Source: DAIQRJ01 sp963708795
Lineage (GTDB): Bacteria; Actinomycetota; Actinomycetes; Propionibacteriales; DAIQRJ01
DNA length: 64,000 nt
Direction: 5' to 3'
NCBI GenBank assembly: GCA_963708795.1
Contig: CAVPUH010000006.1
Span: 310,001-374,000 of the forward strand
Shown piece after piece: positions 39,385 through 47,423 of the stretch. The notes below the pieces were generated by a model that was given only the letters and a program-made list of their open reading frames with translations, was not told the DNA's origin and ran no database searches. Positions within the stretch are counted from its first letter, which is position 1. Each line of letters opens with the position of its first letter. Position numbers and translations under genes: made by a program.

Positions 39385-39921
39385 ATGGGAAAGATCGTGG
39401 CCGTCGAGTACCTGACACTCGACGGGGTCTTCGAGAGACCCGGCGTGGACGCAGCCCTACTTCGACGAGGCGGTCGGAGCGTTCCAGGGCGAGGCGATGC
39501 AGTGGGCGGACGCGCTCCTGATGGGCAGGGTCACCTACGACGGGATGAGTCAGGCGTGGCCGGCGATGGGTGACGATCCCGTCCACCGGCGGCGACATCA
39601 TGAACTCGATCGGCAAGTACGTCCCGACCTCGACGCTCACCGAGCCGACGTGGAACGCGACGTTCCTCACCGGCGACGTCGTCGAGGCGGTCACCGAACT
39701 CAAGACCAGAGACGAGAACCTGCTCATCTACGGCAGCGGGCAGCTCACCGAGACCCTCCGCGCCGCGGGTCTCATCGACGAGCTACCGTCTGCTGATCTG
39801 CCCGATCGTGAAGGGCACGGGTCGCGCCCTGTTCACCGGTGGCTTCCCGAGCACGTTCACCGTGACCGACTGCTCGACTGCTCCATCCGGGATGATCCTG
39901 CTCACTCTCACGGCAGGGTGA
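39385..39921 (+). pseudogene. Dihydrofolate-reductase-like (RibD-C) gene with several frameshifts
   Basis: Pieces in three frames: MGKIVAVEYLTLDGVFERPG, then MQWADALLMGRVTYDGMSQA, then MNSIGKYVPTSTLTEPTWNA with TELKTRDENLLIYGSGQLTE and, after another shift near 39780, ICPIVKGTGRALFTGGFPST to the stop at 39919-39921. Together they cover a full RibD-C reductase. At least three indels are needed to repair it, so decay is likely. Family members reduce deazaflavin or pterin-like substrates. Confidence 0.78.
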
Positions 39922-39985
39922 CGCCGTCCCTTCCGGCAAACGGGAGACCCGGACGATTGTGGCGCCACGAACGCTCGCATGCGCC

Positions 39986-40000
39986 AACCCGAACCGACGA
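39986..40000. repeat. Half copy of the palindromic repeat arm
   Basis: AACCCGAACCGACGA matches the left arm of the elements at 21797, 22005, 34873 and 63314, but no right arm follows. It lies just before the Shine-Dalgarno of the VOC gene at 40018. It may be a solo remnant or chance. Confidence 0.45.
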
Positions 40001-40017
40001 CATGGAGGACGCCGCAT

Positions 40018-40347
40018 ATGAAGCTCACGTTCATCTATCAACCGGTCGATGACGTCGAAGGCGCCGTCTCGTTCCACCGCGACGAACTGAGATTGGACGA
40101 GGCATGGCGAGACGGTCCGGACACCGTCGCGTTCTGGCTGCCCGATCGGTCCGTCCGGCTCATGCTGTCGACGACCAGGCAACCGGCCGGTCCGATGTAT
40201 CTCGTCGACGACCTCGACGCGTGGATTCGCGATCATCCCGGTGTCGTCACATCGATCGAGAAGTACGCCATCCCGGGCGGATCGGTGGCAGGGTTCACTG
40301 CGACCGGCGGCAACGCGTTCTACGTGTTCGATCAACCGGACGCATGA
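40018..40347 (+). CDS. Small VOC/glyoxalase-fold protein
   Basis: A 109-residue protein: KLTFIYQPVDDVEGAVSFHR, then DTVAFWLPDRSVRLMLSTTR, then GFTATGGNAFYVFDQPDA. It is a single VOC module of the type that dimerises. GGAGG (40004-40008) precedes ATG 40018 by 9 nt. It lacks the clear DPxGNEF motif of the other VOC proteins here. Function unknown. Confidence 0.72.
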   Translation: MKLTFIYQPVDDVEGAVSFHRDELRLDEAWRDGPDTVAFWLPDRSVRLMLSTTRQPAGPMYLVDDLDAWIRDHPGVVTSIEKYAIPGGSVAGFTATGGNAFYVFDQPDA

Positions 40348-40398
40348 GCCCACCCGCCCGCGTGGGAAATGCGACGGGCGGACTGGCCAACCGCGTAT

Positions 40399-40404
40399 TA
40401 GGTT
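40399..40404 (+). promoter_or_regulatory. -10 box TAGGTT for leaderless metallohydrolase gene
   Basis: TAGGTT ends 6 nt before ATG 40411 and there is no Shine-Dalgarno, matching the leaderless spacing at other genes in the window. Confidence 0.45.
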
Positions 40405-40410
40405 GGGGCG

Positions 40411-42885
40411 ATGGCAGACGAACCCGCGTCCTATGAGCCAGTCGACCTCGGCCCATATTGCAACGTCGGGTTGGACATCCTGGGTCCCGGCGCTGACCGG
40501 ACGGCCAGAGGTCAGGTGACGCTTCGCGGACTGCCGTTCGTGGTGGGTCCGTCCGCGGGCGGCGACGACGCGTGCCTCATCGCGCCGGCCGAGGCGGTCA
40601 CGGTGCCGCTCGGCAGGTCGGCCCGGCGGATCGTCGTCGCCCATCGACAGCTCGCTCCCACGGCACCGGCCGGTCATGGGATCGGCGCCGTCGTCGCGCA
40701 CTACCGCTTCCACCTCGAAGGTGGAAGGACCGTGGAGGTGCCCATCCGCGAGCGGTTCGAGATCCAGATCGTGGACCACGAGTGGGGTCAGGGCCCGTTC
40801 ATGGCGGTCACGGACCGCCATGACGCCAATGCGCCACGATTCGAGGGGAGATGGGACGACGCGGGCTATCGGCTGACCGAACACTCGTCCGGTTCGTCCA
40901 ACGCCTGGTTCCTGTGGTGCTGGGAGAATCCCGAACCAGGGCTCGTGGTCGAGAGCATCGAACTTGCCCCGGGCAGCGCGCCGATCGTCGTCGGGGCCGT
41001 CACTGTGGCGAACGGCGATGAGTATCCGTTCGTCAACCAGGCCGGACGACCCGTGCGATTGATCGTCACCGATCCCGACCTCGCTTCGCGCGACGCCGCC
41101 CTCGACCTCGAGGTCGATCGTGGCGTCGCCACGTACCCACAACCCGTGCCCACCGTCGATGACCGCCCGGGCTGGGGCGCCCTGAGCGACCCGGAACACG
41201 CGGCGAGCCCGGCGTACGCGACGGTTGCCGCGACGCCGTCGGCCTCGCTGACCGTACGGCTGCAGGACGAGCAACTCGGTCGCGTCCGCTGGGGTGACGT
41301 CGAACGTGACGGGTCGGCCGTCGACGGCCGGGTCCGGGTGGAGCTTACCGATCCGGGCCGGAACTGGGTGCATGTCACGGTCGTCGACGACGAGACCGGG
41401 CAGCCGGTCCCGTGTCGGGTGGCCTTCCGATCACCGGCCGGCGTGCCGTTCCAGCCGCACGGCCACCACCAACACGTCGCCCAGAACCTCGGCAGCTGGC
41501 ATTACGACGTGGGCGGTGACGTGCGCCTCGGAGATCGGACGTTCGCCTACATCGACGGCACCTGCCAGGGCTGGCTACCACGCGGGGACGTCGTGGTGGA
41601 GGTCGCCCGCGGGTTCGAGTACTCGCCGCTGCAGAGCAGCGTCCGCGTCGAACCCGGCCAACGGGACCTCACGCTGCGGATCAGCCGTACCGCCGACATG
41701 GCGGCGGCGGGTTGGTGGTCGGGAGACTCCCACGTCCACTTCCTGTCCACCGCCGGTGCTCAGCTCGAGCAACGCGGGGAAGACCTTCGAGTCGTGAACC
41801 TCCTCCAGGCTCAGTGGGGCGCGCTCTTCACCAACACCGAGGATTTCAGCGGCCACTTCGGTCGCCGCCCGAACCTGATCGACAGCGGCGAGTACGTCAC
41901 CTACGTCGGGCAGGAGAATCGTCAGCACGTCCTGGGACATCTCGTCATGTGGGGCCTCGCCGAGCCGGTGATGCCGTGGTCGACCGGCGGCCCGGATGAG
42001 GCCGAACTCGCGGGCGCCCTCGACACGACGATGAGCGACTGGGCCGACCGCGCCCATGCCCAAGGCGGGACTGTCGTGTCGGCGCACTTTCCGAACCCCA
42101 ACGGCGAGCCGGCCGCGCTGGTCGCAACCGGTCGCACCGACGCCGTCGAGATGCTCTCCCAGACGCCCAATGCGTTGATCGAGTACTACTGCTACCTGAA
42201 TGCCGGCTACCGGCTGCCGCTGGTGGGTGGCACCGACAAGATGTCGGCCGACGTGCCGGTCGGGCTGTACCGCACCTACGCGCACCTGCCTCGCGACGAG
42301 GAACCCGGCTACGACGCCTGGGTCCGCGCCGTGCGCGCCGGACGGACGTTCCTGTCGGGCGGACCCCTGCTCACCCTCACGGTCGACGGCCGCGAGCCCG
42401 GCGACACCGTCGAACTGTCGGGTGGCGGCACCGTATCCGTCCACGCGGCGGTGACCAGCATCTTCAGGCTGCGTTCGCTCGAGATCGTGTGCAACGGCAT
42501 GGTCGTGGCGGCAGCGACGCCGACCCAGACGGGCGGGGGGACGTTCGCTCTGACCATCGACGAGAACGTCCACCTCGACGGCGCCGGCTGGATCGCCTGC
42601 CGGGCCACCGGTGTGGACAACCATCTCGACGAATGGCGCCGCCCCGTGTTCGCGCACACCTCCCCGGTCTACGTCGCCTCCGGAGGCCCGTGGGAGATGG
42701 CTGACCCGGACAGCCTGCGTTACATCAGAACCGTCGTCGCCGGCGCTCGAGACTACGTCCGGCACACCGCTATCCGTCGGGACGACCACACCACGACGCA
42801 CCACCACGGCCAGCCGGATCACCTGTCCTGGCTGCAACGACCGTTCGACGATGCGCTGTCCGCGCTCGACCGCCGGCTCAGCTGA
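40411..42885 (+). CDS. CehA/McbA-family metallohydrolase (PHP-like)
   Basis: An 824-residue protein. The first roughly 420 residues are beta-rich and end in an Ig-like part (WVHVTVVDDETGQPVPCRVA). The metal-binding PHP-type domain follows: AAGWWSGDSHVHFLST (HxH), VVNLLQAQWGALFTN, YVTYVGQENRQHVLGHL, GGTVVSAHFPNPNGEP and LPLVGGTDKMSADVP. The C-terminus is another beta-sandwich. CehA/McbA enzymes hydrolyse carbamates and esters, but the natural substrate here is unknown. No signal peptide is visible. Intact despite many broken neighbours. Confidence 0.82.
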   Translation: MADEPASYEPVDLGPYCNVGLDILGPGADRTARGQVTLRGLPFVVGPSAGGDDACLIAPAEAVTVPLGRSARRIVVAHRQLAPTAPAGHGIGAVVAHYRFHLEGGRTVEVPIRERFEIQIVDHEWGQGPFMAVTDRHDANAPRFEGRWDDAGYRLTEHSSGSSNAWFLWCWENPEPGLVVESIELAPGSAPIVVGAVTVANGDEYPFVNQAGRPVRLIVTDPDLASRDAALDLEVDRGVATYPQPVPTVDDRPGWGALSDPEHAASPAYATVAATPSASLTVRLQDEQLGRVRWGDVERDGSAVDGRVRVELTDPGRNWVHVTVVDDETGQPVPCRVAFRSPAGVPFQPHGHHQHVAQNLGSWHYDVGGDVRLGDRTFAYIDGTCQGWLPRGDVVVEVARGFEYSPLQSSVRVEPGQRDLTLRISRTADMAAAGWWSGDSHVHFLSTAGAQLEQRGEDLRVVNLLQAQWGALFTNTEDFSGHFGRRPNLIDSGEYVTYVGQENRQHVLGHLVMWGLAEPVMPWSTGGPDEAELAGALDTTMSDWADRAHAQGGTVVSAHFPNPNGEPAALVATGRTDAVEMLSQTPNALIEYYCYLNAGYRLPLVGGTDKMSADVPVGLYRTYAHLPRDEEPGYDAWVRAVRAGRTFLSGGPLLTLTVDGREPGDTVELSGGGTVSVHAAVTSIFRLRSLEIVCNGMVVAAATPTQTGGGTFALTIDENVHLDGAGWIACRATGVDNHLDEWRRPVFAHTSPVYVASGGPWEMADPDSLRYIRTVVAGARDYVRHTAIRRDDHTTTHHHGQPDHLSWLQRPFDDALSALDRRLS

Positions 42886-42907
42886 CGATCCATCGGGAGG
42901 AGTAGCA

Positions 42908-43504
42908 ATGAGCACAGTGGTGATGCACGCCGTGGTATCGCTCGACGGCTATATCGCCGACGAGAACGATGAGGTCGGACCCCTGTTCGACTGGTACTTC
43001 AACGGCGACCAGCCCATCGTGGACGAACCGGCGGAGGAGCAGCACGCCCCGTTCCGGGTCTCGTCGACATCGCTGTCCTACGTCCGGCCGTTCTGGGCCA
43101 GTATCGGGGCCACCATCCAGGGTCGGCACCTGTTCGACCTGACCAACGGCTGGGAGGCCCAGCCGCCCGCCGGCGACCACCTCCTGGTCGTGTCCCATCG
43201 ACCCAAGCCCGCCGGGTGGCATCCCGAGGCCGACGTCCCGTTCTTCGACGACGTGGCCGAGGCGGTGGCGGAGGCGCGGCGCCGTGCGGGCGATCGCGTC
43301 GTCGCAGTCTGCGCCGGCGACGTGGGGGGCCAGGCGCTCGCTCTCGGTCTCGTCGACGTGGTGGCGATGGATGTCGTGCCGGTCGTCTTCGGCACGGGGA
43401 AGCGGTACTTCGGCCGGGCCGAGGGCCACCAGCTGCTCGAGGATCCTGACGTCGTGATCCAGGGCGACCGGGTCCTGCACCTGCGTTACACGGTGCGCCA
43501 CTGA
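42908..43504 (+). CDS. Dihydrofolate-reductase-like (RibD-C) family protein
   Basis: A 198-residue protein: VVMHAVVSLDGYIADENDEV at the start, FWASIGATIQGRHLFDLTNG, DHLLVVSHRPKPAGWHPEAD, and the NADPH-site-like region RVVAVCAGDVGGQALALGLV with MDVVPVVFGTGKRYFG. GGAGGAG lies before ATG 42908. This is the only intact one of three family members in the window (the others at 8087 and 39385 are broken). It is not the housekeeping folate enzyme. Confidence 0.87.
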   Translation: MSTVVMHAVVSLDGYIADENDEVGPLFDWYFNGDQPIVDEPAEEQHAPFRVSSTSLSYVRPFWASIGATIQGRHLFDLTNGWEAQPPAGDHLLVVSHRPKPAGWHPEADVPFFDDVAEAVAEARRRAGDRVVAVCAGDVGGQALALGLVDVVAMDVVPVVFGTGKRYFGRAEGHQLLEDPDVVIQGDRVLHLRYTVRH

Positions 43505-43572
43505 TCCGCACCGACCGGCCGATCGAGGGGCTGCAGCGGCACGCCGCCGCGGGCCGGACTGCCGGCTCGGCC

Positions 43573-43860
43573 TCACGCCACGAGGTGGAACTCGATGCGG
43601 TAGACGAGGGTGTCGTCGTCGATCGGGCCGGCATGAGCGGCCCGGCGGCGAAGCGACTCGATGTCCGGCTCCCCCGACCGACGAACATCATCGGCAGACA
43701 CCGCCGCGAACGGCATGAGTTCGATGTCGTCGATCTCGATGACGACACCGGTGCTCGCGTACCGACCACCGACCTTGACCTTCGCGCGACTCCAGAGACG
43801 GATCGACACCGTGATCTCTCCCCTCGCCACCCGGCCGCGCAACTCCGGACTGAACATCAT
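43573..43860 (-). CDS. Small ASCH/PUA-like protein (tentative)
   Basis: A 95-residue protein: FSPELRGRVARGEITVSIRL, then WSRAKVKVGGRYASTGVVIE and IDDIELMPFAAVSADDVRRS, ending in VYRIEFHLVA. The pattern of a basic groove (RLWSRAKVKVG) followed by a ligand strand suggests the ASCH/PUA-like fold, which binds RNA or modified nucleotides. The assignment is by pattern only. It is convergent with the reductase gene. Confidence 0.6.
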   Translation of the reverse strand: MMFSPELRGRVARGEITVSIRLWSRAKVKVGGRYASTGVVIEIDDIELMPFAAVSADDVRRSGEPDIESLRRRAAHAGPIDDDTLVYRIEFHLVA

Positions 43861-44014
43861 CCGCCCACGCTAACGCGGCAATCGTCCAGCGTGCGTGCAG
43901 GAACAGCGTCGGCCGATCCAGGGCGCGGCTCGGATTCGCGTCCAACAATCACCGGCCTCGTCGGCATCCCCTCTTGTCAGAGCACGATCGTCAGACGGAG
44001 GAGAGAGCGAAGCG

Positions 44015-44665
44015 ATGTCGACCACCACCAGCACGTGTCAGGGAACGAACAAGGCTCGGACGGTCCTGAGGGCGCTCGCCCTGACGGCCGCAGCGGCCGC
44101 CACCGCAACCTGTCTGGGCGCCGCCGCCGATGCCGCGCCCCCTCAACCGCCGTTCGGAAGCAGTTCGCTGTTGCAGAGCGAGGATTTCAACGATGTCGCG
44201 GTCAAGCTCGACGTCGAGACCGTCAGCCTCTACGGCGGTCAGGGCCTCGACGCCTGCTCAGGTGAGACGCGCATGTACGACATCACCCACAGCGATGTCG
44301 AGACAGGAGCGACGTGGACGAGCCTGCGCAATCCCGATCAGCTCTTGACGGAGACGACGGCCCGTGCCCGGTCGACAGCTGATGCGACCAGGTTCGCGAA
44401 GACTCTCACGAACGAGCTCCGCACCTGTCAGCACGAGCCGAAAGGCCACTGGTACTACGGTAAGGCCCGATCGCTGACGGTGGGCACCGGATCGGCGACG
44501 TGGTTCATGACGTATGACGGCGACGGCAGCACCTACCCGACGGGCGGCGTCGCCGTGGTGCGGGATGGGAACACCTTCGGGGTGCTGGAACTGACCGCAG
44601 CGTCGGGTTCTCCCGTGAAGACGGTGAAGGCTCTCACTGCTGCCGCCGTCCAGCGGCTCAGCTGA
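44015..44665 (+). CDS. Secreted PknH-like sensor-domain protein (1)
   Basis: A 216-residue protein with an export signal (ARTVLRALALTAAAAATATC, cleavage near AADAAPPQ) and an ectodomain starting PPFGSSSLLQSEDFNDVAVK. One Cys lies in LDACSGETRMYDI and another in LRTCQHEPKGHWYYG, a plausible disulfide. The C-terminal strands include GGVAVVRDGNTFGVLEL. The domain resembles the extracellular PknH-type sensor domain of mycobacterial kinases. It is a clear paralogue of the convergent neighbour at 44702 (shared PFGSS-L-Q--DF and Cys pair). GGAGGAG precedes ATG 44015. Confidence 0.75.
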   Translation: MSTTTSTCQGTNKARTVLRALALTAAAAATATCLGAAADAAPPQPPFGSSSLLQSEDFNDVAVKLDVETVSLYGGQGLDACSGETRMYDITHSDVETGATWTSLRNPDQLLTETTARARSTADATRFAKTLTNELRTCQHEPKGHWYYGKARSLTVGTGSATWFMTYDGDGSTYPTGGVAVVRDGNTFGVLELTAASGSPVKTVKALTAAAVQRLS

Positions 44666-44701
44666 GCGGGGATCCTGGTTGAGCCCACGCCCCGGCTGGG
44701 C

Positions 44702-45452
44702 TCAGCCCGGATCCTTGACCCGGAACAGCGCGATCGCCGCCAGCGACTTCATCAGATCCGTATCGCCGACCTGGTCGACCTGCGCATCGGTCAGTTCCGC
44801 CACACCGACGTTGCTTCCCGCTGCGGAAGACGACCACACCTCCGTACGCGGTACCGTCGGAACTGGAACTGAGGTAGACCATCGCCTTCCCACCGTGTTG
44901 AGCCACTGTCGTCGGTGTGCCGAGGTGGCGTCGGCCACCGGCCTGTCGATAGTCGCAACCGGCCAGATCGCCGGTCAGGTCGTCGACGTACCGCTGAGCT
45001 GCTGTGACAGTGACCGCACGAGCCACGGACTCCGTCAAACCGGTGCCGGTGGTTGCCCGGTCCTCGCGCCACGTTCCGTCCGCGTACGCGCCGTTGGCGA
45101 CGTTGCCTCCCGTGAGGTCCGCCATCGTCCTCGCTCCGGTGCAACCCGTCAGTCGCCGGTCGCCGCGGTCGCCGGCCGAACCGGCCGACAGGGCGAGCCC
45201 GGTCTGGAAGAAGTCGTCGGTCTGGATGAGGCGACTGGACCCGAAGGGGACCGGCGGCGCCTCCTCTCCCGGGCTGGAAGACGGCGCAGCGGATCGCGAA
45301 GGACTCGTGGGACGTGCCGTCGGCGTGCTGGTGGGCAGCGGCGAACTCGCGGTGGCGGGCGGCACCGGGTGTCGCGGCGGAAGATGCTGACCGGTGACCG
45401 CGCCCGCGACGAACGCACAGCACACGACGATCACTGCCGCTTGTGTCCTCAT
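44702..45452 (-). CDS. Membrane-anchored PknH-like sensor-domain protein (2), one frameshift
   Basis: Reads MRTQAAVIVVCCAFVAGAVT (signal anchor), a Pro/Ser/Thr-rich linker, then VPFGSSRLIQTDDFFQTGLA, LTGCTGARTMADLTGGNVAN, DDLTGDLAGCDYRQAGGRR and GTAYGGVVVFRSGK. The frame then breaks near 44825, and the other frame continues NVGVAELTDAQVDQVGDTDL to the stop at 44702. Removing one A repairs it (about 249 residues). It is divergent from the Ser/Thr kinase gene, with about 185 nt between starts. Confidence 0.75.
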
Positions 45453-45636
45453 CGTGGTCTCCCGTCGGTCGGCGGTCCGGTGGACTCATCCCAACAGACG
45501 CGTCCGGGCGGCGAGAGGTTGGACGAGCGGGCTTGCCTGTTCGGTCCTGGCACCGGGTAACGGCCGAGTCTCAGTGCCGTCGACCGGTGCCTGGCTGCGC
45601 GACGCCGAATCGACCGGTGCCGCACAATGGTCGGCA

Positions 45637-46533
45637 ATGAGACGGCTGGGTCGGTATGAGTTGCGGGAGACACTCGGGTCCGGCGCTTTCGCGACCGTGT
45701 GGAAGGGATACGACCCGGATCTCGACGCCGTGGTCGCCATCAAGATCCTGGCCGAGAACTGGACCGTGAACGCCGATGTCCGCGAGCGATTCCTGACCGA
45801 GGCGAGACTGCTGCGGAAGATCGAGAGCAGCCGCATCGTGCGCGTCCACGACGTCGGAATCGCCGATGGTCGGCCGTACTTCGTCATGGACTACGTGAAC
45901 GGGGGAACCCTGGCCGAGCGGATCGGCACGGTCGAACCTCAGGAGGCGCTCCGACTGGCCGCGGAGGCGGCCTATGCCGTGCAGGCTCTCCACGACGCCG
46001 GCGTCGTCCACCGGGACATCAAGCCGAGCAACCTGCTGGTGGACATCTCGGTCGAGCCGTGCCGCGTGCTCGTTGCGGATCTGGGCAGCGCCAAACTCCT
46101 GGCGGACGCGAGCGGCATCACCGTGACCACAGGGTCACCGGCGTACATGGCGCCCGAGCAGGCAGGACTGAGCGGTGGATTCGACGGCCGTGCCGACGTC
46201 TACGCCCTCGGCATCGTCGCGTACGAACTCGTGGCGGGGCGTCGACCCTTCGACGGGATGGGAACGTCACGACGGATCGAGCGGACGCGGCCGGCTCCGC
46301 TCTCCGGCGAACGTGATGTCGCGCCAGCCGTTGACGACGCGCTGCGATCGGCACTCGACCCGCATCCGGAACGGCGACCCCGCGACGCCGGCGCCTTCGG
46401 CGACATGCTGGTGACCGCGACCGGAGTCGCGTCGGGAACGCCGCAGGGCCGTCAGTGGTCCAGTGGACTCGTGATCGGCCTGGCGACCATCGTGTTCGTG
46501 ATCGCTGCGTTCTGCGTGTGGCTCATTCGCTGA
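45637..46533 (+). CDS. Ser/Thr protein kinase with C-terminal membrane helix and no ectodomain
   Basis: A 298-residue Hanks-type kinase: glycine loop LGSGAFATVWKG, AIKIL (Lys 36), HRDIKPSNLLVD, a DLG in place of DFG (VADLGSAKLL), the activation segment TTGSPAYMAPEQAGLSGGFD and RADVYALGIVAYEL. After a short linker the protein ends with one hydrophobic helix (SGLVIGLATIVFVIAAFCVW) and LIR, so nothing reaches outside. Classical relatives such as PknH carry a sensor ectodomain here. The two sensor-domain genes next door could supply it in trans. Confidence 0.88.
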   Translation: MRRLGRYELRETLGSGAFATVWKGYDPDLDAVVAIKILAENWTVNADVRERFLTEARLLRKIESSRIVRVHDVGIADGRPYFVMDYVNGGTLAERIGTVEPQEALRLAAEAAYAVQALHDAGVVHRDIKPSNLLVDISVEPCRVLVADLGSAKLLADASGITVTTGSPAYMAPEQAGLSGGFDGRADVYALGIVAYELVAGRRPFDGMGTSRRIERTRPAPLSGERDVAPAVDDALRSALDPHPERRPRDAGAFGDMLVTATGVASGTPQGRQWSSGLVIGLATIVFVIAAFCVWLIR

Positions 46534-46640
46534 CAGCGATCTGCTCCCGGCCCATGCCGTTGGCGGATGTCGCGTCGAGTTGTCGATCGTGGATGATCCC
46601 GTTCGTCGTCCTGTTGTCACCACTACCAGGAGGGAACCCG

Positions 46641-46979
46641 ATGAAGTACATGATGTTCGTCGCGACCGATACCGAGCCCGATGTCGACCCGACGCCGGTG
46701 CCCGAGATCAATGACTGGTTCGAACAGGTCACCGAGTCATGGGTGGCCGGGGACCGGCTGCGCCCGGCCGCGCAAGCCACGACCGTGCGCGTGCGATCCG
46801 GCGAACTCGTCCTCACCGACGGACCGTTCGCCGAGGCGAAGGAGTGCATCGCCGGTTTCGACATCCTCGACTGCCCCGATCTCGAAGCAGCGATCGCCGT
46901 GGCCGCCAAGCACCCGATGGCCCGGCTGGGTCGCATCGAACTACGAGCGTTCTGGCCGATCGACAGCAGCTCGGAGTAG
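46641..46979 (+). CDS. YciI/YCII-family (DGPF-type) protein
   Basis: A 112-residue protein with the DGPF signature: MKYMMFVATDTEPDVDPTPV, LVLTDGPFAEAKECIAGFDI, DCPDLEAAIAVAAKHPMARL, RIELRAFWPID. These alpha/beta ferredoxin-fold proteins often sit with ECF sigma factors; none is present here. AGGAGGG precedes ATG 46641. Function unknown. Confidence 0.88.
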   Translation: MKYMMFVATDTEPDVDPTPVPEINDWFEQVTESWVAGDRLRPAAQATTVRVRSGELVLTDGPFAEAKECIAGFDILDCPDLEAAIAVAAKHPMARLGRIELRAFWPIDSSSE

Positions 46980-47015
46980 CCGACTCCGGGCACGCCAAGA
47001 GAACGTCCGGCCGTC

Positions 47016-47423
47016 TCAGGTGGGCCGGTGCTTGCGCGGCAATCGGGCGACGACGTCCTGATAGGAGGCGTCGATGAGTTCGAACACGTCCTCCTGGTCC
47101 ATCGACCCGTCGACCGTGACTCGATTCCACCCGTAGCGACCGATGTAGGCCATGACCTCGACCCGCCCCGGATAGCGGACCAGCAGTTCGTCCGCCTCCT
47201 CACGATCGCGGCCGCACTTGAGCCCGACTGTCCGCCCGCCGAAGAAGGCGAAGATCTTCGGGCCCACCTTCGCGACCGGGTCGCCCTCCCACGGCTCGTC
47301 CTGCCATGCCCCGGGCTTCGCCAGCGCGTAGACGAGGAACGGCGCAGCCGGCGCATCGACCAACGCGGGCGGCAGTTCGGCCGAGTCGGCCGTCCGCGAC
47401 GTGTTCTGCGGCCCTTCCGTCAC
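47016..47423 (-). CDS. MmcQ/YjbR-family protein (2)
   Basis: A 135-residue protein. After an acidic N-terminus it shows FLVYALAKPGAWQDEPWEGD, KVGPKIFAFFGGRTVGLKCG, REEADELLVRYPGRVEVMAY and a C-terminal DVFELIDASYQDVVARLP, the MmcQ/YjbR fold. GTG 47423 overlaps the uvrB stop as GTGA, so it is translationally coupled to uvrB. Its role is unclear; co-transcription with a repair gene is suggestive only. Confidence 0.82.
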   Translation of the reverse strand: MTEGPQNTSRTADSAELPPALVDAPAAPFLVYALAKPGAWQDEPWEGDPVAKVGPKIFAFFGGRTVGLKCGRDREEADELLVRYPGRVEVMAYIGRYGWNRVTVDGSMDQEDVFELIDASYQDVVARLPRKHRPT

